From positions 1 through 32,012 of IMG/VR virus record IMGVR_UViG_3300037502_002003: 32,012 bases of DNA; one strand, written 5' to 3'. The notes below the pieces were generated by a model that was not told where the DNA came from, did not search any database, and saw only the letters and a program-made list of their open reading frames with translations. Each line of letters opens with the position of its first letter. Position 1 is the stretch's first letter. Positions 28,335 to 32,012 of this stretch are shown here, in pieces. Source of the stretch: a virus. A program made the position numbers and the translations under genes.

Positions 28335-28712
28335 ATGTTATACATCACAAAAGGCGGCACACCTGAATTGATAATCACGGGCAAAGAGAAAGTGACTATT
28401 TCTCCCGTGTATTATCTATTGGTGTTTGAAAGTGAAATGTCGCAGGAACGCAAGGCATTTATCGTGGCAGATAGCAGCACATCACCAAACAGATATCAGT
28501 TATTTTCATTTGTAGAGGGCAGCAGCACTGCCAAAACCCTTGCCGTAGGTACGCATTATTGGTCATTATACGCACAGACAAGCCCGACCAATACAAACTA
28601 TCTGCTGGCAAATGAGGAAATCGACAGAGGGCTTGCATACGTTTCTACCAGTCACACACCATTTAACGATCACGAGGTCAATACAACGATTAAACAGCAC
28701 AACGTAGGATGA
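28335..28712 (+). CDS. Small structural-region protein, unknown
   Basis: From ATG 28335 the product is 125 residues, beginning MLYITKGGTPELIITGKEKV; ATG 28326 would add Met-Gly-Arg. The protein is beta-rich with 'VYYLLVFESEMSQERKAFIV' and 'AVGTHYWSLYAQTSP'. It resembles small virion or neck proteins in general character, but I do not recognise a family. The frame is open back to 28266, yet that crosses the terminator. It is coupled by ATGA to the portal gene. Confidence 0.55.
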   Translation: MLYITKGGTPELIITGKEKVTISPVYYLLVFESEMSQERKAFIVADSSTSPNRYQLFSFVEGSSTAKTLAVGTHYWSLYAQTSPTNTNYLLANEEIDRGLAYVSTSHTPFNDHEVNTTIKQHNVG

Positions 28713-30628
28713 GTTTTGAACTATTACGCATAAATTTTGCCGAAAGCAAGTTGCCTGTATTCAAAGAGAATAAGAATAAGGGCATAATGTATTACGGGGA
28801 AGCCAACGATTTCCCACAGCACTTATTGGAATTTTACAACCGCTCACCAAAACACGGTGCTATTGTACGCCAAAAGGCGCGATTTGTGGCAGGTGAAGAG
28901 ACCGTTGTAGAGGGCAACCCCAACGCGGTTAAAATAATAGACTACGTGAACCCTTATGAGGGTGTGCAAGAATTTAAAAACAAGTTGGCTCTGGATTATG
29001 AGTTGTTCAATGGCTTTGCATACGAGGTTCATTACAACAAATTGGGGCAGTTGGCTGCACTTTACCACGTTGATTTCAGCAAAGTTCGGACATTAGACCA
29101 CGAACTCTATATGTACGCAGAGGATTGGAAAAAGGCGAAGCATGAGGACATGAAGCATTACCGCCCATTCAATCCCAAAAAGGCGCAGCCGATGGAAGTG
29201 CAGTTGTTTTACTTCCGTGAATATGCACCGGGTCTGGGTGTTTATCCGCTGCCACCTTACCAGCATTGTTTGCAATATATTGAGATTGATGTAGAAATCG
29301 CAAACTTTCACAACAATAATATACGCAACGGGTTCAGCAACGGCACACTTGTTCAGTTATTTAAAGGTCAACCCTCTCAGGAAATAGCCTACGAATTTGA
29401 GCGTAAGTTTAAGGCCAAAACAACTGGAACGGACAACGCTGGTGGTGTGCTTATTCAGTTCAACGAAATGAACGAAAAGGAAGCCACCATCAACCATCTG
29501 CAACCGAGTGAAATGGACAAGCAGTTTTTGCAACTCAATGAAACGGTGCAAGATGAGATATTTGTAGGTCACAACTTCCCCAAAATTCTGCTCGGCTATG
29601 CCACAGAGGGTGCGCTCGGTCAGCGCAATGAAATGATACAAGCCTATGAGTTGTTGCATAAAAGTTACATCAACCGCAGGCAGAGTAAAATTGAAACGTG
29701 CCTTGAAAATACGCTTGAAGTAGTTTATCCCGGCATTCAAATCAGCACTAAAGACAGCGAATTTTTAGCAATTGATTACGTGGCTTTGTATGGTGCAGGA
29801 ATTGCCACCGTTGATGAAGCACGCGAGCAGTTGGGATTGGGCGAAACTGAACAGAAAGTGATTGACGCTGCACAGAAAACGATTGACAACATCAACAGCT
29901 TGTCGCCATTGGTAGCAAATAATGTACTTGCCAACATGACCGTCAATGAAAAACGTGCATTGGCAGGATTGCCACCTATTGAGGGCGGTGATGCACTGGC
30001 ATCTACACCAAGCACTGCACCTGAACCGACCACGTTTACAGCGGTAAAAATGAAATGTGAGTGCGAAATGTGGAAAGACAGCGACATCGAGGTGTTTTCC
30101 AAGTTCGGTGTAAGTGCTGACGAGTTTGAAGATGTGCCGATGCTATTTGCACTGGACACAAAAGAGAAAAAAGTACTTGCAGTAGTAACGGCTGACGAAA
30201 AAGCCACCGTGAAAAACATTGCTGATGCGGTAAAATTGGACGAGCCAGAAGTAATTGAGATACTAAAAAAACTGCAAAGCGACGGCAAGTTGAATTGGAC
30301 AAACAACGCAATCAAAATCACAGATATCGGTAGGGCAGACATCCAAGACGAGGGATTGCCGAAAATAGAGGTGCGTTACAAGTACGATTTAAGCCCTGAT
30401 GCACCACCTTTGATGCCCGGTGGAAAGAGCCGTGAGTTCTGCATAAAAATGATGGAAACAAACAAGCTCTACACAAGGCAGGAAATAGACCAAATTTCAG
30501 CAATTGTAAAATACAACGCATGGCTTCGCAGAGGTGGATGGTACACGGTTCCAAATAGTGAACCACCATTGCACATTCCGCATTGCAGACATGAGTGGGT
30601 TCAAAGAGTAGTAAGGAGAAGATCATAA
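28709..30628 (+). CDS. Portal protein with winged-helix-like and MuF-like C-terminal parts
   Basis: The 639-residue protein begins MSFELLRINFAESKLPVFKE. Residues 1 to about 420 look like an HK97/SPP1-type portal: 'YYGEANDFPQHLLEFYNRSP', 'ARFVAGEE', 'HNFPKILLGYATEGALGQRN'. Residues about 490-560 form a winged-helix-like segment ('EKATVKNIADAVKLDEPEVI', 'LKKLQSDGKLNW'). The last 80 contain 'GKSREFCIKMMETNKLYTRQ' and 'LRRGGWYTVPNSEPPLHIPH' with CRHEW, matching the C-terminus of MuF/gp7-like minor head proteins. So two head proteins seem fused. The portal dodecamer forms the DNA entry vertex and docks the terminase. Confidence 0.8.
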   Translation: MSFELLRINFAESKLPVFKENKNKGIMYYGEANDFPQHLLEFYNRSPKHGAIVRQKARFVAGEETVVEGNPNAVKIIDYVNPYEGVQEFKNKLALDYELFNGFAYEVHYNKLGQLAALYHVDFSKVRTLDHELYMYAEDWKKAKHEDMKHYRPFNPKKAQPMEVQLFYFREYAPGLGVYPLPPYQHCLQYIEIDVEIANFHNNNIRNGFSNGTLVQLFKGQPSQEIAYEFERKFKAKTTGTDNAGGVLIQFNEMNEKEATINHLQPSEMDKQFLQLNETVQDEIFVGHNFPKILLGYATEGALGQRNEMIQAYELLHKSYINRRQSKIETCLENTLEVVYPGIQISTKDSEFLAIDYVALYGAGIATVDEAREQLGLGETEQKVIDAAQKTIDNINSLSPLVANNVLANMTVNEKRALAGLPPIEGGDALASTPSTAPEPTTFTAVKMKCECEMWKDSDIEVFSKFGVSADEFEDVPMLFALDTKEKKVLAVVTADEKATVKNIADAVKLDEPEVIEILKKLQSDGKLNWTNNAIKITDIGRADIQDEGLPKIEVRYKYDLSPDAPPLMPGGKSREFCIKMMETNKLYTRQEIDQISAIVKYNAWLRRGGWYTVPNSEPPLHIPHCRHEWVQRVVRRRS

Positions 30629-31179
30629 TGGCAACATTTGCATTTTTTATAAGCGAGCAGGATGTTAAGAAAAACACTCCAATCGATGAAAACGTAGACA
30701 GCAAGCTGCTACAAACAGCCATGCGTACCGCACAGGACATCTACATCCGTGATATTTTGGGCAGCACGTTGTATGACAAGCTGTGTGATGACATCAACGG
30801 GGCTGGATTGGGTGGTGATTACCTGACTTTGGTCAACAAATATATTGCTCCTTGCCTATATCACTATGTGGTTACAGATAGTATGCTACCAATGACATTC
30901 AAAATGATGAATAAATCGGTTGCAACACGTGGTGCAGAGAACGCAAATGCCATTGATGTTGACCAATTACGCATGATTGAGCAGAGATATCAGCAGAAAG
31001 CCGAGTATTATGGTGAGCGTTTGCGGTTATATCTGTGTGAAAACATGGAACTTTTCCCTGAATATAAGACCCCGGCAAGCGGATTGGATGTGATAAACCC
31101 CCAAGACCAAGCCATTTTTGGTGGTTTTATGCTGGGCGAAGACGAAGAATACAAATTCCTACGCGGATTTTTCAGATGA
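30628..31179 (+). CDS. Head-tail connector/adaptor candidate
   Basis: From ATG 30628 (sharing a base with the portal stop, TAATG) the product is 183 residues, beginning MATFAFFISEQDVKKNTPID. It is helical: 'SKLLQTAMRTAQDIYIRDIL', 'LTLVNKYIAPCLYHYVVTDS'. The helical bundle, size and place right after the portal match gp6/gp15-like adaptor proteins; Bacteroidetes phage homologues are often called DUF6712, as far as I recall. It would bind the portal ring. A longer reading from 30595 overlaps the portal and is rejected. Confidence 0.6.
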   Translation: MATFAFFISEQDVKKNTPIDENVDSKLLQTAMRTAQDIYIRDILGSTLYDKLCDDINGAGLGGDYLTLVNKYIAPCLYHYVVTDSMLPMTFKMMNKSVATRGAENANAIDVDQLRMIEQRYQQKAEYYGERLRLYLCENMELFPEYKTPASGLDVINPQDQAIFGGFMLGEDEEYKFLRGFFR

Positions 31180-31304
31180 ATAAAGTCAGAATAAAGAACG
31201 AAAACAAATTAAAGCATTATTTAAGTGGTCACGATAAACCAACTACTGGCAGCACTGACAAAAGCAGGGCAAAATCACAAGCAGATAAAGGCAACAATCG
31301 TTAA
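31176..31304 (+). CDS. Possible 42-residue coupled small protein
   Basis: ATG 31176 overlaps the adaptor stop (ATGA) and the frame continues to TAA 31302-31304, beginning MNKVRIKNENKLKHYLSGHD. It fills the 45-base gap before the next gene and then overlaps it by 80 bases. The first half may be real or may only carry ribosomes to the GTG at 31225; the second half is low complexity. Low confidence. Confidence 0.3.
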   Translation: MNKVRIKNENKLKHYLSGHDKPTTGSTDKSRAKSQADKGNNR

Positions 31305-31689
31305 TGTTGAGCCAAACATCAACACCAGCGGTGAGCAGCTTTATCCGTTAATGCGGATTTTTCCTGATGGCTCACAAGTTACCGTTGATAAGGTGATTTA
31401 TCGTTTTGCCGTTGCTATTGCCGACCGCCACCGTGAGGACTTCACCGATGCTGTGGAGCGCATATCCGATATGCACACCGTTATGCTGGATATTTACTCA
31501 ATGCTGCGTTATGTATATCGTGGCAACATTGCCGGAACGTGGGTAATAGCTGATAGCATAACCCCTTTTTATGATGCACAGACAGACATCGTGAGCGGTG
31601 TTGCCTGTGTAATTGAATTTCATTGCAGCAATCTGCGTGATTATTGCGATACCCCTAATAACAATTTAACATTTCCAACAATAGAATAA
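31225..31689 (+). CDS. Tail terminator/completion-like protein
   Basis: A 154-residue protein starting at GTG 31225; an in-frame TAA lies immediately upstream, so the start cannot be earlier. 'YPLMRIFPDGSQVTVDKVIY' leads into 'RFAVAIADRHREDFTDAVER', followed by 'DIYSMLRYVYRGNIAG' and 'SGVACVIEFHCSN'. Proteins of this length and beta-alpha pattern after the adaptor gene act as tail terminators or head-tail joining proteins in siphoviruses. Assignment is by position and general character. Confidence 0.55.
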   Translation: MVTINQLLAALTKAGQNHKQIKATIVNVEPNINTSGEQLYPLMRIFPDGSQVTVDKVIYRFAVAIADRHREDFTDAVERISDMHTVMLDIYSMLRYVYRGNIAGTWVIADSITPFYDAQTDIVSGVACVIEFHCSNLRDYCDTPNNNLTFPTIE

Positions 31690-31692
31690 AAA

Positions 31693-31962
31693 ATGAGTAC
31701 AGCATTAGAATTTATGAGCGGCTTTACGGGCTGCAAAGTTATCAGCAACACATCGGCAAATACTGGCCGCTTTCAAGGTTTTGTAGTCAACGCAGATGCG
31801 GTTGTTTCTGCCTGCCTTGATGAGAATAGTGCATCTTTGATGTCAACCATCGGCCTGACAGGCGTTACCCTGAAACAAGGAACGTTCATCAGCGTTGCCG
31901 AACCCGGTTACATCAGCAGCATCACGCTGACAAGTGGATCAATCGTAGCATACAACGTATGA
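31693..31962 (+). CDS. Small beta-rich virion-associated protein
   Basis: An 89-residue protein beginning MSTALEFMSGFTGCKVISNT, rich in Ser/Thr/Gly/Val and strand-like, ending 'LTSGSIVAYNV'. It lies just before the fibre gene (ATGA overlap at 31959) and may be a fibre-attachment or decoration protein; no family is recognised. Its 3' part is also at 1-152, where codons for Gly-Ser near the end are written GGT AGC instead of GGA TCA without changing the protein. Confidence 0.6.
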   Translation: MSTALEFMSGFTGCKVISNTSANTGRFQGFVVNADAVVSACLDENSASLMSTIGLTGVTLKQGTFISVAEPGYISSITLTSGSIVAYNV

Positions 31963-32012
31963 TAAGGCGAGGCATAGGTGTACAGCCATATACAGTTGGC
32001 GCAACGCCTTTT
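31811..32012. repeat. Terminal overlap, right copy (same as 1-202)
   Basis: Matches bases 1-202 at 198 of 202 positions; the four differences are contiguous (31938-31941). Shows that the genome was assembled as a circle, consistent with circular permutation or cohesive ends rather than true terminal repeats. Confidence 0.95.
31959..32012 (+). CDS. 5' fragment of the LamG-like fibre gene (complete at 149-985)
   Basis: The first 18 codons of the fibre gene, cut by the window edge. It starts within the ATGA overlap with the preceding gene and is identical to 149-202. Confidence 0.9.
   Translation, partial: MIRRGIGVQPYTVGATPF

Overview
The window is an essentially complete tailed-phage genome (siphovirus-like, Caudoviricetes), assembled as a circle of about 31,810 bp. 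Bases 1-202 recur as 31811-32012, so the contig wraps onto itself. The host is most likely a Bacteroidetes bacterium. Promoter-like sites on the minus strand fit the Bacteroidetes pattern TTTG-N19-TAnnTTTG, genes lack Shine-Dalgarno sequences and sit behind A-rich leaders, and the structural proteins resemble those of Bacteroidetes phages. No integrase, excisionase or lysogeny repressor is visible.

Layout: (1) 11315 down to about 4293, minus strand: early/replication block with an RMF-like protein, a DUF1376-type replication protein, primase-helicase, C5 cytosine methyltransferase, stand-alone DnaA domain IV, SSB-like protein, Nmad1-like protein, Rad52-type annealing protein and many small genes, ending at an intrinsic terminator. 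(2) 4115 down to 2993, minus strand: a separate unit with a metallophosphoesterase. (3) 11316-11804: divergent control region with a 77-bp promoter repeat, a probable 294-nt structured RNA closed by a perfect 12-bp stem, and a consensus DnaA box; candidate origin and transcriptional switch. (4) 11805-16461, plus strand: HNH endonuclease, sigma/HTH-like protein, small membrane protein, two glycosyltransferases, a SAM methyltransferase, ParB-like protein and small terminase. (5) 16431-25061: large terminase, a tail-assembly-chaperone-like gene with a T9 slippery site, a tRNA-like RNA, tail/baseplate proteins and tape measure. (6) 25078-31962: prohead protease, scaffold, major capsid, major tail candidate, portal with MuF-like tail, connectors. 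(7) 149-3003 (joined to 31962 on the circle): LamG-like fibre protein and lysis cassette.

The genes fit one scheme. Host-type promoters fire early genes leftwards, several apparently giving leaderless mRNAs. Replication probably starts near the DnaA box. A second sequence element, TACTTTTAT, lies before six later units on both strands, two of them just after terminators and one before a non-coding RNA; it is a candidate phage-specific late promoter, perhaps read by the sigma-like protein at 12059. The unusual items are the 294-nt RNA, the tRNA-like RNA, the -1 frameshift signal, the leaderless promoters, the repeated TACTTTTAT element, and several small genes in overlapping frames.
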